The notes beneath the pieces were generated by a model that saw nothing but the letters and a program-made list of their open reading frames with translations, was not told the origin of the DNA and ran no database searches. Positions 34,162 to 45,300 of a stretch of DNA of 64,000 nucleotides are shown here, in pieces (the first letter of the stretch is position 1; each line of letters starts with the position of its first letter). A program made the position numbers and the translations under genes. The stretch lies in contig OZ014530.1 of NCBI GenBank assembly GCA_963966105.1, positions 230,033,725 to 230,097,724 of the forward strand. Direction: 5' to 3'. The DNA comes from Volucella zonaria (Eukaryota; Arthropoda; Insecta; Diptera; Syrphidae).

Positions 34162-35024
34162 ATAATGAAGAAATTAGATTTCAGTATATTTTCTCAAACT
34201 ATGAATTAATCTGGTCTCCTGCTATAAAAACTTCACATCTTGGGAGAGGAAGTTGTGGAATACTATTCGGCTTTCGTGACGACCTCGAAGGACTGTATAC
34301 GAGTATCTTTGTAAAAGCTGGCGAAATGGATGTTATTAACTTAAAACTGAATACACTGGATGTAGTTTTGGTACCAATCTACTTAAACTGTAATCATTGG
34401 CAGCGTGATTTCGATAAACTCTGCGACTCACTGCACTCCTTGGACTGTACGGATATAATGCTTATTGGGGATTTTAATGGTCGTGTAGGACTCACATAAA
34501 ATAATTTCACATCGGGATACAACAGTACTCTGCTGGAACCGTGTCACAGATCTAAAGACCTAATTTGTGATAACAAAGGAGCAAAAATAATAGAACTTGC
34601 TGATGAGTATGACATGTGCTTGTTGAATAGTAGTTGCGAAGGAGGTCCAGATGGCGAATTGACCTTTATCAGGGGAACATCATACTCAATAATAGATTAC
34701 TGTTTTGTTTCGGGAAATTTTGTCAAGCTTCTAGACAGTTTTCGAATAGGAACCGAGATCTTTTCGGACCACATGCCCTTGGAAGTAACCCTTAATTTTA
34801 CCGCCAGCGGCAACTATGCTTGCACAAAACCGTTAAGCCTTCTGCCGAAATTTGTCTGGAATGACCGAATAATGGAATCGTATCAGCGAAAAATTAATGT
34901 GAATCTTCTGGAACTACGCACACAGCGTTATACAGCCAATATTGAAGCTCTAACGGAAATAATAAAGAAATCCATTCCACAACAGAAAGATTTAAAAACT
35001 CATACAATATATAAACAAAAATAG
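34140..35024 (+). pseudogene. Family D endonuclease domain, broken
   Basis: The frame reads FETHLLDNEEIRFQYIFSNY (34145), RGSCGILFGFRDDLEG (34245), LVPIYLNCNHW (34370) and IMLIGDFNGRVGL (34455, GDFN metal-binding motif intact). A TAA follows near 34498. NSSCEGGPDGELTFIRGTSY and SIIDYCFVSGNF lead to FSDHMPLEVTLNF (34765), the SDH catalytic motif. The frame closes with TAG at 35022-35024. Confidence 0.78.
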
Positions 35025-35039
35025 TATAATTCTGATTGC

Positions 35040-37271
35040 ATGAAAGCTAGAACCAAATCTTTTAAATTTCTCAAACTTTTAAGGTCGAATAACACCAATA
35101 TCTTTAAAGCACTCTATCAAGATGCCAGCAAGGAATACAAACACATCTGTTACATCAAAAAAGTAGCCTTTGAACAACAAAACATTGCGATTATAAATAA
35201 TTCAAAATCTTCTGCTCAGTTCTGGAAAGCTGTCAAATACCTAAACGGACACATGTCTAACATCTCTGTAACTCTTAATGCCCCGCAACTCAGAACTCAT
35301 TTCGATAAATTTCTTAATGCCGCATTAACCTCGCCGCTATTTCAATATGCAGCCCCTCTGCTCTTAGACGAAAAATTAGACTCTGCATTTACCCTGGAAG
35401 AAGTTAATGAAGTAATATGCAAATCGAAATCAAATAAAGCACCTGGTATTGATCTCATCCGGTTTAGGTTCTATAAAAATTGCACATATGAGTTTATGAA
35501 TTCTTTCACAATTGAATTTAATCGAATATTCGACTCTGCTAATATCTCAGGCGTATTCAGGAAAGCAATAATTTTTCCCCTATACAAAAAAGACGATTAC
35601 AGGGACCCGAAGAACTACAGAGGAATCAAATTTTTAAACACTTCAGCCAAGTTGTTTGCTTCATTAATTTACAGAAGGTTGTATAATTGGGTACAAGAAC
35701 ATAACATCCTTAAAGAATTCCAAGCTGGATTTAGGAAAGGTTATTCTACAATCGACCAGATATTCTGCTTAACAAACATTGCTGAAACATATAAGAGCAA
35801 GAAAAAAAAGTTGTACGCCTTCTTTGTAGATTTTCGAGCAGCGTTCGATTCAATACCACGTGAAGCACTCTTTTACGAGTACAAGCTTTCCAAAATCGGT
35901 GTATCAAGTAAAATTATTCGAATCCTGAGAGCTTTGTATGAGAATAATATTGCATATGTTTGGGATGGAGACTTAATTTCTGAAGAGTTCGAAACTTCAA
36001 TGGGTGTTAAACAAGGCTGTATTTTAAGTTCTCTGCTTTTTATATTATACATCAATGATATAACAGATGATGTCAAAGGTGGAATAAGATTCGACAGTGT
36101 ATCAATTCCTGCGCTGATGTGTGCTGATGAGATCGTCTTTCTGGGTGACACAACCCAAGGTATGCAGTTAATGATAAACAGGCTTAATGCTTTCTGTAAA
36201 AGTTGGAATCTCACTGTAAATCTTGATAAATCAAAAATGATGATATTCAGAAATGCAGGAGGACGCTTCTCACATTTGGAAAAGTGGAAGTTAGACGGAG
36301 AAGAGGTTGAGGTAATATCCAGATACAGATACCTAGGTATCCTAATATCGTCCTCCTTAAATTTCAAACCACAATTTGAGGAAAAATTAGCTGTTGCCAA
36401 AAGAGCTATCTGTTCGATTTGCTTAAAAAATAAATATGTATCGCAAAGTGCAAAACAAACTTTGTTCCATTCAACCGCAGCGTCGATCAGGCTTTACGGA
36501 GCTCAGGTGTGGGTTTACAAAGGCTACGATGCTGTGTAAAAATTTCTTCGCTACTTTTTGAAGAAGATTTTCCGATTACCAAAAAATACCCCGAACTATA
36601 TGCTACATCTTGAAACGGGAACTCCTCCTTTGCTCTTGTACACGCTCAAAATGCGCTTCAACTATATCCTAAAAATACTAGAAATAAATAAATGCAGAAT
36701 ACCAAACGTAGTTTTAAGAAGCATAATTAGAACAAACGGAGGCATTTGCGAGGAATGGAAGAAAACAGCTTCTGAATGTGGATTAAATCTGTCTATTCAA
36801 GTGAACGAGCATCCTCATCTTTTAAGAGAATAATTTAACTTGGTTTTGGAGAATTTTGGCAGACATACATATGACCAATATGTCGAAGAAGCTGAATCGT
36901 CAGTGTTTAGGAACTATTACAGCTAACTAAACCATCTTCTAAATGAAAAAACATACTTCCTAGATAGTCACGCAGTTGACAAAATAAGTACTATTTTCAA
37001 ACTGAGAGGGGAATTAGTTCAACTAAACTTTATACCCCATAGACCAGATTTATCAATACTTTGTGACCTCTACAACATGAAGAAGAGAGAAGACATCTTA
37101 CATTTTCTTGGTGTTTGTCCGATTTTAAAAGAATTTCGACTATCAATGTTCGGAAAACATGATTTAGACGAAGATGAACTAATGAGCATTTTAAATGGAG
37201 AAAAAGTCTTATATGATTACTCAGTAGCAGCACTTTGTTATAGAAAGCGTGTCATAGGTGGAGATTTTTAA
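35040..37271 (+). pseudogene. Family D reverse transcriptase and C-terminal domain
   Basis: An uninterrupted 499-codon frame (35040-36539) covers the RT. Motifs are SKSNKAPGIDLIRFRFYK (35430), KAIIFPLYKKDDYRDPKNYR (35570), EFQAGFRKGYSTIDQI (35715), FFVDFRAAFDSIPREAL (35820, first aspartate), MGVKQGCILSSLLF (36000) and CADEIVFL (36120), where the usual FADD/YADD is CADE, so the second aspartate is lost. After TAA at 36537 the frame goes on with FRLPKNTPNYMLHLETGTPP (36570), and near 37070 LCDLYNMKKREDILHFLGVC, a C-H-C arrangement typical of a LINE terminal domain. Stops at 36831 and near 36925 also occur. Confidence 0.82.
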
Positions 37272-37400
37272 TGTAAAACTTAAGTATGTATTTTGTCAAC
37301 CTGATAGACGGCCACAGGCCAAACCACTAAAGACTTAGGTTAATCGTTATATTGTAAAACATTTATTGAAAATAAAAGTCAACTAACTAACTAACTAAGT

Positions 37401-38349
37401 GTTACCCGGACTCTGCACCAGCCGAACGAACCATTCGCAAGTGGATTGAAAAATTTAAAAGTGGTCATACAAGCACTGAAGATGATGCACGCAGTGGACA
37501 TCCAAAAGAGGATGTTTCAGATGAAAACATCAAAAAAGCCCACAAGTTGATCGAGATAGCTGAAGATATCAAAAGAGCGTGTTGGATATATCATACACGA
37601 ATATTTGGACATGCGAAAGCTCTGTTCAAAGTGGGTGCCGCGTTTGCTCACAGTCGACCAAAAAAACAATGTGTTGATAATTCAGAGGAGTGTTTAAAGC
37701 TGTTCAACTGCAATAAAGGCGAATTTTTGCGCCGGTATGTGACAATGGATGTCACTTCACACCAGAGTCAAGTCGGCAGTCAGCTGAGTTGCGAGCAGGA
37801 GACGAACCTCGTCCTCGGCTGGCAAGGTTATGGCGTCCGTATTTTGGGATGAACATGGAATAATTTTCATCGACTATCTCCAAAAGGGGCAGACTATCAA
37901 CAGCGACTATTACATTGCGTTGTTGGAGAATTTGAAGGACGAAATCGCAGAAAAACGGCCGCATTTGAAGAAAAAGAAAGTGCTGTTTCATCAAGACAAT
38001 GCACCGTGTCACAAGTCGATGAAAACGATGGCAAAATTGAATGAATTCGGCTACGAATTGCTTCCCCACCCACCTTATTCTCCAGATTTGGCCCCCAGCG
38101 ACTATTTCCTGTTCGCAGACCTCAAAAGAATGCTCGGCGGAAAGAGATTTAAGACCGATGAAGAAGTAATCGCCGAAACCTATTTTGAGGTTAAACCGAA
38201 ACCGTACTACAAAACTGGTATCGAAAGATTGAAAAATTGTTTCAATCAGTGTATCGCCCTCGAAGGCAACTATATTGATAAATAAAGTTGAATTTAGCAA
38301 AAAATTTGTGTTTTACTATAAAACGGCACGGACTTTTCAGCCAATGTGT
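37401..38349 (+). mobile_element. Irritans-type mariner, 3' piece with right terminal repeat
   Basis: It continues the transposase cut at 32857: CYPDSAPAERTIRKWIEKFK (37401), DDARSGHPKEDVSDENIKKA, MDVTSHQ-like remains of the first aspartate region near 37745, and then in another frame MASVFWDEHGIIFIDYLQKG (37830). HQDNAPCH (aspartate codon 37995-37997) and SPDLAPSDYFLF (aspartate codon 38100-38102) follow, 35 codons apart as in all mariners. The stop is at 38283-38285. The right terminal repeat reads GGCACGGACTTTTCAGCC near 38325-38342, like the Himar1 terminus, followed by TA at 38350. Frameshifts between 37540 and 37830 and a gap in the helix-turn-helix part inactivate it. Confidence 0.9.
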
Positions 38350-39060
38350 TACGATTGACACTCGATTTGGGTTTGCGACGACCTTTTGCTTGGATTTTCA
38401 TAGTATCAAATGTCACATAACCCATCATCGGCAATGATTTTCTACATGAATTCCATCTCCTGCCTAATTTCAGAAATCGAGGTTTAATCGACAGCACGAT
38501 GAACATCAAGAGTCTTGGAAGGTTAATCACAACCGATGCTCCAACGGTGACTACGGTCATTAAACACGATAGTTCGAGAATTTATAAGTGTCACACGACC
38601 CGCAAGACTTCGAGAGTCACAACAACAAGTCAAGCACCATATCATAACGAAAGGAGCGCGCTCGACGACTTTCATCGAATTCCGTCATTGTCATTCCAAA
38701 ACGAATGACAGTCGACTTTTAACATGGAGCGAGGAAACGCATCGTGCTTATAAATAGTGCAAACACCAGCTTGCACATGCCAAGTTATTGGCACATCTTA
38801 TCGAACGCTCAAAATTCAGGCTCCATAGCCAAGAAACTGTCCAAACTTTTCCACATATGACCGTGAACGTTTAGCAGCCTGCTAAATGCCGGGAAACAGA
38901 ACTCTTCACGAATCACAAACTGCTGACATACGCTTTTCAGATACGTTCATCGGCCAATTTATTAATAAAATCATTTACATACCCGGACCGGACAACGATG
39001 TACCGAATGCACTCTCTAGAATTAAGACAATAGCATTGACCTGCTACTCACCATCGCCAT
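38350..39060 (+). pseudogene. Gypsy-type protease end, RT lead-in and RNase H remnant
   Basis: Directly after the mariner the protease resumes with LRLTLDLGLRRPFAWIFIV (38350), then PIIGNDFLHEFHLL and RNRGLID. The RT lead-in VKHHIITKGA lies near 38635. The polymerase core should follow but is absent: the sequence jumps to KTNDSRLLTWSEETHRAYKQ and AHAKLLAHL (38700-38810), the start of RNase H. TGQRCTECTL with an alternative frame reading like PDNDVPNALSRIKTIAL (about 38990-39040) is its end. Stops and frameshifts occur throughout. Confidence 0.7.
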
Positions 39061-39199
39061 GAGAGAACATCGCCATGGAATAAGAAGGAGACTCTGAACT
39101 GCAATCACTTCTTCAAAATCCCTGGACACCAGGCTAAGAAAATTACGAGTCAACAGTAGCGAAGCATAAATTTGTTGCATTTATTCCACCGAAGAAATC

Positions 39200-40100
39200 C
39201 GACTATACATCCCGAAATCACTCAGGAAACGAGTTTTCGACATTAAACACAATACTGCACATACCAGCGGCAGAGCGACACGAAAAGCTATCGCTAAAAA
39301 GTTTGTATGGCCGTGCAATGTGCATCAATAAGGAAATCACCAGTTGGGCTAAAACCTGTCTTCCATGCCAACGCTCTAACATACGCCGGCATATTCGAAA
39401 GCCACTTGAGCACAACAGAGTACAAGACGAACGATTCTACCACATACACCTTGACATAGTAGGGCCAATGGTCGAATGACAGGAATTTCGCTATCTACTG
39501 CCTAACGAGAATAGATCATTTCATACGTTTGCCGGAGGCAGTGTCGGTAGAAAACATCACAGCCGAGGTCGTCATCGACGCCTTTTTCTCAACATGGGTT
39601 GCACAATTTGGAGCTCGAGCTATTATATCGACTGAAAGAGATTCACAATTCAACTCACAACTATTCGACGCATTAGCAGCAATGAAAGCAAGCCGAACGT
39701 GTCGAACAATGGCATACCATCCACAGTATAACCGTTCAATCGAGGGTTGGCATCGGACTCTCAAAACATTTATCAAGTGCTATGACACATCTAACTGGAC
39801 AAAAGTATTACCTACTATCATGCTCGGACCCCGCAACAGCATCAAAGAAGACATTGGCACTTCAGCAGCCGAACTAACATACAGCACGACATTGAGAACA
39901 CCAGGAGAATATTTCATGGGTGACGAACCATCCCAAGATCCACGATATTTCCACCACCTGAGACAATGCATCCGTAATGTTCGGTCGCAACCTACAGCTC
40001 ATCGCTTAAAGCTCGAGTTTTCACACTCTTTTCAAGTTCTCATGTGTTCGTAAGAGTCGAGGCCAGTACACAATAGAACGGAAAAACACGCGCTTTAAGA
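39200..40100 (+). pseudogene. Gypsy-type integrase, broken
   Basis: The zinc-binding domain is seen near 39240-39400 (HNTAHTSGRATRKAIAKKFV, then C-P-C remnants). The catalytic core lies at 39440-40000: HLDIVGPMVE (first aspartate), LPEAVSVENITAEVVIDAFF, STERDSQFNSQLFDAL (where TDRG is expected, so the second catalytic aspartate appears as ERD), and YHPQYNRSIEGWHRTLK with a glutamate at the third position. RFHHLRQCIRNVRSQPTAHR and a CTHVFVR-like strand end the protein. The longest open frame is 39529-40053. It would insert element cDNA. Frameshifts at both ends. Confidence 0.85.
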
Positions 40101-40324
40101 TCAACTTCAAAGGAACCTCGACCGAAGGAAGTTTTACCAAACGAAATTTGTTTGAGTGACAATCGCACGAGCCAACAAGGAATCCACGTACAGTCACAAC
40201 AGGAATACCAGCTCTTTCGTTATCATGGGGCCAGCAGATCGTAAAATCCCCATTAAAAACATACAGCATACCATCCGAAAAAAGAAAACACGTATGTATA
40301 TTTGGAAAATCGTAACCTATCAAC

Positions 40325-40445
40325 GAGCGAGTAGTAGTAAAATTGACAGTTGATATTTAAACGAACAAAACCAGACACGATTACTTATTTACTGTCTACC
40401 TGGGGACATCATCATTTGTTTTTTGTAATTCGAAAGAGCAGAATA
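40325..40445 (+). repeat. 3' LTR segment of the gypsy-type element
   Basis: Direct repeat of 31573-31694 with the same orientation. Beyond the shared part it continues with GTTGGAATAAAGTCGAAAAA, likely the R/U5 region with a polyadenylation signal, to about 40485-40500. Confidence 0.8.
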
Positions 40446-40589
40446 CATTTTTCATTTTGTTGGAATAAAGTCGAAAAATAACATTTTTGTTTTATCTTTT
40501 GTTGTGAAGAAATTCCCACAAGTTCAGAAAATCAATATTAAAATTAAAAATTAAAAGATACTCATGAACTTCAAAGTTTTTCAGATATC

Positions 40590-41250
40590 TTTATAAACGA
40601 AGTCTTTCGTTTTTTGAGGTATAGAACTTTAAAGTGTATACTGGATGAAAATCAAGGTAATGCCAATGGCATTGGGCCTTGGTTAGATATGATTTCAGGC
40701 ATTTGGACGCCGCATTTGGAAAAATGCATAGGAAGTCTATTTTTCGACTATTTATTCGAATAATGTTGTCTTGCAAGTTGTCCATCGTCACGAGGTTATC
40801 GGCATAGGCTAATGACTTAATATATATTAACCTGGTCCTATCCACTTCAGTATAGTTCGCCGTTAAATCTTCTCCTCAAAAACCCCTCAACGCAAACGGA
40901 AACGAATATCTTACGAAGAATTCTTCTCTCGAAACGATAGAGGATATCTTCATCCGCTTCAGCGCCATAAAGTGGGGCTGTAATGATTAATGCCTTATAT
41001 AGAGTCCTAAGTCTAGAGTCTTTCGTCTTAGCCCAAAGAAACAGCGATTGGCAAGAGAGATTTTTCGTTTTATTTATATGAGCTGTTGTAGAATTGATAG
41101 TGCTGTGACGTTCTGTCCAATTCGTCATTTTGTGTGTCCTTATTTGTTTCCAGCTTATAAATACTTGGTTTTGCTGCTGAACCCATTTTGGCAGCTTCCG
41201 TTTTAAAACTAGATTACACACTGGTGACCGCCCGCTGAGTTCTGTCAATT
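40590..41250 (-). mobile_element. RTE-type relic, C-terminal part of ORF2
   Basis: The minus strand reads LRTLYKALIITAPLYGAEA (about 41010), then FERRILRKIFVSVCVEGFLR and RRFNGELY (40930-40850), the thumb and C-terminal region of RTE polymerases. It continues with KSLAYADN at about 40810, which occupies the position of the usual RL-W-GH segment and is not the catalytic YADD. It is broken and antisense to the gypsy element next door. Confidence 0.7.
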
Positions 41251-41254
41251 ATTT

Positions 41255-42560
41255 CAATATCATCGGCGTACTTAGCAGTTACACAGACTTTTGAAAGATT
41301 GTACCTGCGGTGTTCGCATGTGAGTTCCGTAAATTTTTTGCAAGTATTATGTTAAAGAAGTCATATGACAGCGGATCACCTTGACAGCAAAGGTTTCGTT
41401 TAGGTCATTATGTCATTCTGCGCAGACTAGGCATGCCTCTTTGTAACTCATCTCTATAAATACTGTTATATGAGGCCCTAAAGAGATGGTGGTTATCGAT
41501 TTGAACTTGCGTTTTTTTTCCAAAGTTATCGGAGTGTTTAAATTTATTCCGTTGTGGACTTTCCTGGCCGAAACCACGCTGAATGGGGGTAATCAGGTTG
41601 TTGACGAAGGGTTTCAGACGTCACGCAGTACAGCAGATACAATATTGCATTCAATGTTGAGGAGACGTATTCTTCAGTCACTGGTTTTCGGAACTCGATC
41701 TATGTATATTGTTGAGAGATTTGGGGATACGCGTTCGGCAAGATTCTGACGGTCTCTTGTGATTGCAGCTTACTTTTTCTCACAGTACTTGCTCCTTGCT
41801 GAGGCGCTTGTGAGTTCAACATCCATACCAACATTTAGGCTGCAAGAAGGTAGTGATCCAAGTCAATGCTGGTTTCTTGGAAGCTCGGACGAGCATTATA
41901 CTAGAGGCATCGCAAAATTATCAATTTGATTTAGCGTTTCATGATCCGGAGACCATCATGTCCCCTTGTCTGTATTGACATGAGGAAACCATGTGCTTAC
42001 TATACTTAAGTCCGTTGCCAGACATGGTGTCGTATACACTCTGCTTACCAACTGTCCTACAACCAAAGCTGTTCTCCTTTCCTATCCTGGCGTTAGAGTT
42101 TCTAAGTACGATATTAACGCCGTACTTAGAAAATTGCTCATATTTCTTGTCGAGAAACTCATAGCAACATTCTTCGGTGGTGTCGTCCTTGACGCATATT
42201 AGGCTTATGATAGCGAATTTAGCCTTGATGGGGGTTGTCATGATGTCGCTGATGTGTCGGAAGCTCAAAACTTTTTGCCCAAGTCTGCCGCATGTGATAA
42301 ATCTGTGATGTTTCAGATCCCCATAGCAATCATCGTAATAAATATCGTTGTTCTTCATCCTCCTTATGCTCGGCCCATCGCACCGCACTTCCTGAATGGC
42401 GGTTATATCTGCGTGAAAACAGTCAAGGGCTTCTACTAATTGTTCGGTTGCAATTGCCCTGTTAAGGGTACGTACCTATATATCACGTTCAAATCGGAGG
42501 GTCATTTTTCTACAGTCGTTTGGCAGGGTCGTGAATAGTAGTTCCGTTATAATCCGAGGC
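41255..42560 (-). mobile_element. RTE-type relic, endonuclease and RT pieces
   Basis: Minus-strand frames give the 5' piece RCDGPSIRRMKNNDIYYDDC, then KVLSFRHISDIMTTPIKAKF and TTEECCYEFLDKKYEQFSKY with SNARIGKENSFGCRTVGKQS (42390-42050), an endonuclease in which GDFNA has decayed to RNSNA. Nearer the 3' end come FFNIILAK and NTAGTIFQKS (about 41370-41290), a late RT segment. Large deletions lie between. The family is the same as the intron 2 copy by motif order. Confidence 0.75.
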
Positions 42561-43035
42561 TATAAGCTAGTTCGTCACATTTCTTTGTGTTTTTTTTTTC
42601 TCATTTGGGGTTGCAGCTCTGTCACGGAGTATGCCAGTATTATGCTACTCGTCGAGCACGCGCTTACCCTTTTAGCCTGAGTAAGGTTTCACTCAAGCTG
42701 ACACCGGAGACCACCTTTGATCTCTCTGTTTGAAGTGAACTCCTGTCTGTACAAGACTTAGTTTCACTGAATGCCCATAAATTGATTATGTGAGCAAGGA
42801 TACTTTTTTCTATCGCTCACCGTCAACTATCTGCTTTGATACCAAAATGGAACCCATGTTGGAGGCACAGTTCCACTCTTGGTGTAGATCGAGGCCGATC
42901 TAATACCCCTTACCGTTCTTAGGGTCTCGGTACCAGATAATTTTTGAAACTTTACACAACTAAGACGCTTTCTGTGACTTAAGATTTAAACCACAGCCAC
43001 TATTATTTGATTGTTGCGCTGCTGAGCCAATAGAA
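42561..43035. other. No gene recognised
   Basis: Spacer, perhaps the 5' leader of the RTE relic to about 42700. Nothing else assigned. Confidence 0.35.
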
Positions 43036-43039
43036 ATTG

Positions 43040-43500
43040 TTATATAGCCAGCAGTTTCCCGAACAATAGCCGCGCAGGTCTATAGCAGTCAATAGACAAA
43101 TAATTCCACCAGCCCAAAAAGTAAACAAAACAGTGTGTTTTGTAGATGTAACGGCGACTAAATAATGGCTTGTGGATCTTCTTCACTCAAAATGTGGAAA
43201 ATTTTGTATTGTAGATGCAACAATCTTGTTTTCGGCCCATTCACCAAATTTACGACGCACCTATTGATCAAGCGGTTTTAATTGTTTCACGAGCTGGATC
43301 TTGTAAGCTCATAAGCCAAGATCTTTCGTAAAGAAAGTGGGTGGCCACGGCTCCAATTGCTATACACGTTGGAAAGTTGATTCACTCGGGTCCCTTTCAA
43401 TACTATGCTTCACAGCAGCATTACCTACTTCCGTGCGCACTGCATCTACGTCTTTGTGGATGCATATTAGCATATTAGGGTATGGGTAATGTGAAATCGA
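43040..43500 (-). pseudogene. Tc1/mariner-superfamily transposase relic, family C copy 2
   Basis: Across minus-strand frames: DVDAVRTEVGNAAVKHSIER (43460) in the linker, then FFTKDLGL and KPLDQ-VRRKFGEWAENKIV (43290), and VLFTFWAGGIIC (43110), corresponding to VTVWC-WAGGIIG of copies 1 and 3. Only the first half of the protein survives. No catalytic residue can be placed with confidence. Confidence 0.6.
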
Positions 43501-43504
43501 TCTG

Positions 43505-44480
43505 TAAGTGTTCGAGATACTTGGACGCTGTAATAGCTTGGATCAATTATTTCACAGATAGAAACCGAAAAAACAACAACAGTGTAGTTTTTTGGCAATG
43601 TAACATAAATGTACTTGGTTGTGTTTTATTTAATAGTTGAGGCATTAGCAATACATCGCCACAAAAAAAGTCGCATGGTGTGCTGTTCGGGAAGGACGGA
43701 GAATAGTGCGGAAGCCAGTGTATTTTTATATTCGAAACATTGCCTTGCACCTGGAATACACTTCATCACTATTTATCCTTGGTTAAAAATATAAAAGCCA
43801 GATATCGCCATCGTTTAAACGATTTTGATGGCTTTTTTAGGATTAATGAGACACCAGCATCAGATTTTCTGTTTATGTACTTTCGTCTCTTAACATTGTG
43901 TTTCCAAACTTCTTGCCATTCAGAAGCCGTTCTCGAAAAAGGTAGCCACTTTCAAGATCCTGCATGATTTTCATCTTGGGTGGGTGGAACTTTATTTCAT
44001 TTCATAATACGAGCAACTTTCCCAAAGAATACTTATTTTGTATTATATTGTAGTTGCAATAGAGCCCTCTAAAACGGAGGAATTTCGCTGGCTATAGTAC
44101 CTTCTTATTCGAACTTTTGTACCTATATCCAGAACAGTTGCGTTTACTGCCTATCACTAAATCATCGTAGATTGAAGTGAGTAGAAAAAGCGCAACGTTC
44201 ACGAATCTGTGATTCACCTCTCATCAAATATTACCCTGCGGACTGGTAAATAGCGGTAATGACCCAAACATCGATATCAGATAAAACAAACCATTCAACT
44301 TGTGCCATGAAAATCAATATTTCTATCCATCTCACCAAAATGAAATAAAAAAAAACACTTCTTGAATTAAGCATAACAAGGCCGCTCGATCGGACTCACC
44401 AGCAGATGTAGTTAAAATCTTCCTTCACAACTTAACGAATCTTTCCTGCCTGCTTTTGAAATAATCGATTTATTTATTGA
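43505..44480. other. No gene recognised
   Basis: Short frames only (43547-43967). None shows a recognisable domain. Confidence 0.4.
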
Positions 44481-44499
44481 CTATTTGATAAGAATATTA

Positions 44500-45300
44500 C
44501 TATGTCTGTCCAAAGTACTTGAGAAGATTCCAACAAACCAAATATCGAATTACATAAGTCAACACAGAATAGAGCATGATAAGAACTAGACTTTTCCATA
44601 GCTTCTGACAGCGTTGATCACAGGGTACTCAACCAGAAATTCAAATTATATTTTGGTTACACTAATAACGACTCTTTTGATTTCCGCGTTTTAACTGCAG
44701 AAGTACGTCAGGGGTTAATACTTGTGCCAATTTTGTTTTTTCTTTTTATTAATGACTTGCCTAAAGTATGCTTAAATGTTACAATTCATCTCTATGCTGA
44801 TGATGTCCAGAAATATATTTCGGGACCTTCAGGACTTGTTGAGGATCTAGACGTCAGAATAAATGAAGACTTGTCTCAAATATATAACTGGTCATTATGT
44901 AATGGACTCAGTCTTAATACAGCCAATTGCAGGCCATTCTAATAGCTAAAAACATAATCAACTCAGATGAAATACCGCTTGAGCTTTCTTATATGAGCAG
45001 GTCTCTCTATGGATTCATCAAACATTCCCTTACTCACTCATGCCCTATCTACACATTTATATATGCTTCATTCTGTTTCCATTTAATGCTATCAGATATC
45101 ATCCAAGTCTCTTTTTTGATACTTATAACTGAATACTTAGCAAAAGAAACATGTTATGGGCGGTTTTCCTTTGCATCAGTTGTTTCCGATTGCAACTATG
45201 TATATCGATACATACCTTTCACGCAGATTAATATATTTTGCTATACCAGATTTACCTACGTAGTGCGTAAACAAATCTTATAAATTACCCTAAGTTTTAT
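44500..45300 (+). mobile_element. Non-LTR reverse transcriptase fragment
   Basis: From about 44600 the frame reads SIASDSVDHRVLNQKFKLYF (palm, with the aspartate of F-VDH), AEVRQGLILVPILFFLFIND (44697) and LPKVCLNVTIHLYADDVQKY (44757-44815), where the YADD active site is intact, then SQIYNWSLCNGLSLNTANC (44874). A frameshift near 44930 passes into AILIAKNIINSDEIPLEL. The pattern GVRQG-LGP-LF-L-INDLP fits CR1/Jockey/R4-type LINEs. No endonuclease part is nearby. The downstream reading to 45720 is uncertain. Confidence 0.78.

Larger units (their letters stand above)
32858..37395 (+). mobile_element. Non-LTR retrotransposon (family D), near full length, inside the mariner
   Basis: About 4.5 kb with an ORF1 carrying a coiled coil, an endonuclease, a reverse transcriptase and a cysteine-histidine C-terminal domain. 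It ends in AACTAACTAACTAACT (37380-37395). The flanks read GATAAGT on the left and CTAAGTGTTACC on the right, a 4-5 base duplication (AAGT or TAAGT) of mariner sequence. Removing one copy restores the mariner reading frame at the junction. Few stops interrupt it, so it is the youngest layer of the nest. I cannot name the clade with certainty; the ORF1 type and the C-terminal motif suggest the I/CR1/L1-like part of the tree. Confidence 0.88.
31529..40500 (+). mobile_element. Ty3/gypsy-type LTR retrotransposon relic with nested insertions
   Basis: Direct repeats at 31573-31694 and 40325-40445 mark the two LTRs. Between them, in the correct order and one orientation, lie Gag, a zinc-binding motif, protease, a scrap of the RT lead-in, RNase H and integrase. 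The element is split inside protease by a mariner at about 32735-38349, which is itself split by a non-LTR element at 32858-37395. Without those guests the remnant is about 3.3 kb. The RT core is deleted and no env-like frame is seen. I put the 5' edge at a TGTCACTACG start and the 3' edge near 40500; both are approximate. Confidence 0.85.

Noticed and set aside
31529..40500. Endogenous retrovirus with an envelope gene
   Set aside because: After integrase the sequence reaches the 3' LTR within about 300 bases. There is no room or frame for an envelope protein, so it is a plain LTR retrotransposon.
40800..40825. Minus-strand KSLAYADN looks like a reverse transcriptase YADD active site
   Set aside because: It lies after the FERRILRKIF and FNGELY blocks, which come downstream of the active site in RTE proteins. 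The resemblance is positional coincidence with the RL-W-GH segment.
43547..43750. Minus-strand HWLPHYSPSFPNSTPCDFF resembles a mariner third-aspartate motif
   Set aside because: No other mariner block lies in the right order around it and the preceding second-aspartate region is absent. One motif alone is not enough.
44724..44942. Intact YADD at 44780 as evidence of an active LINE
   Set aside because: Only a few hundred bases of RT remain, with frameshifts on both sides and no endonuclease, so it cannot be autonomous.
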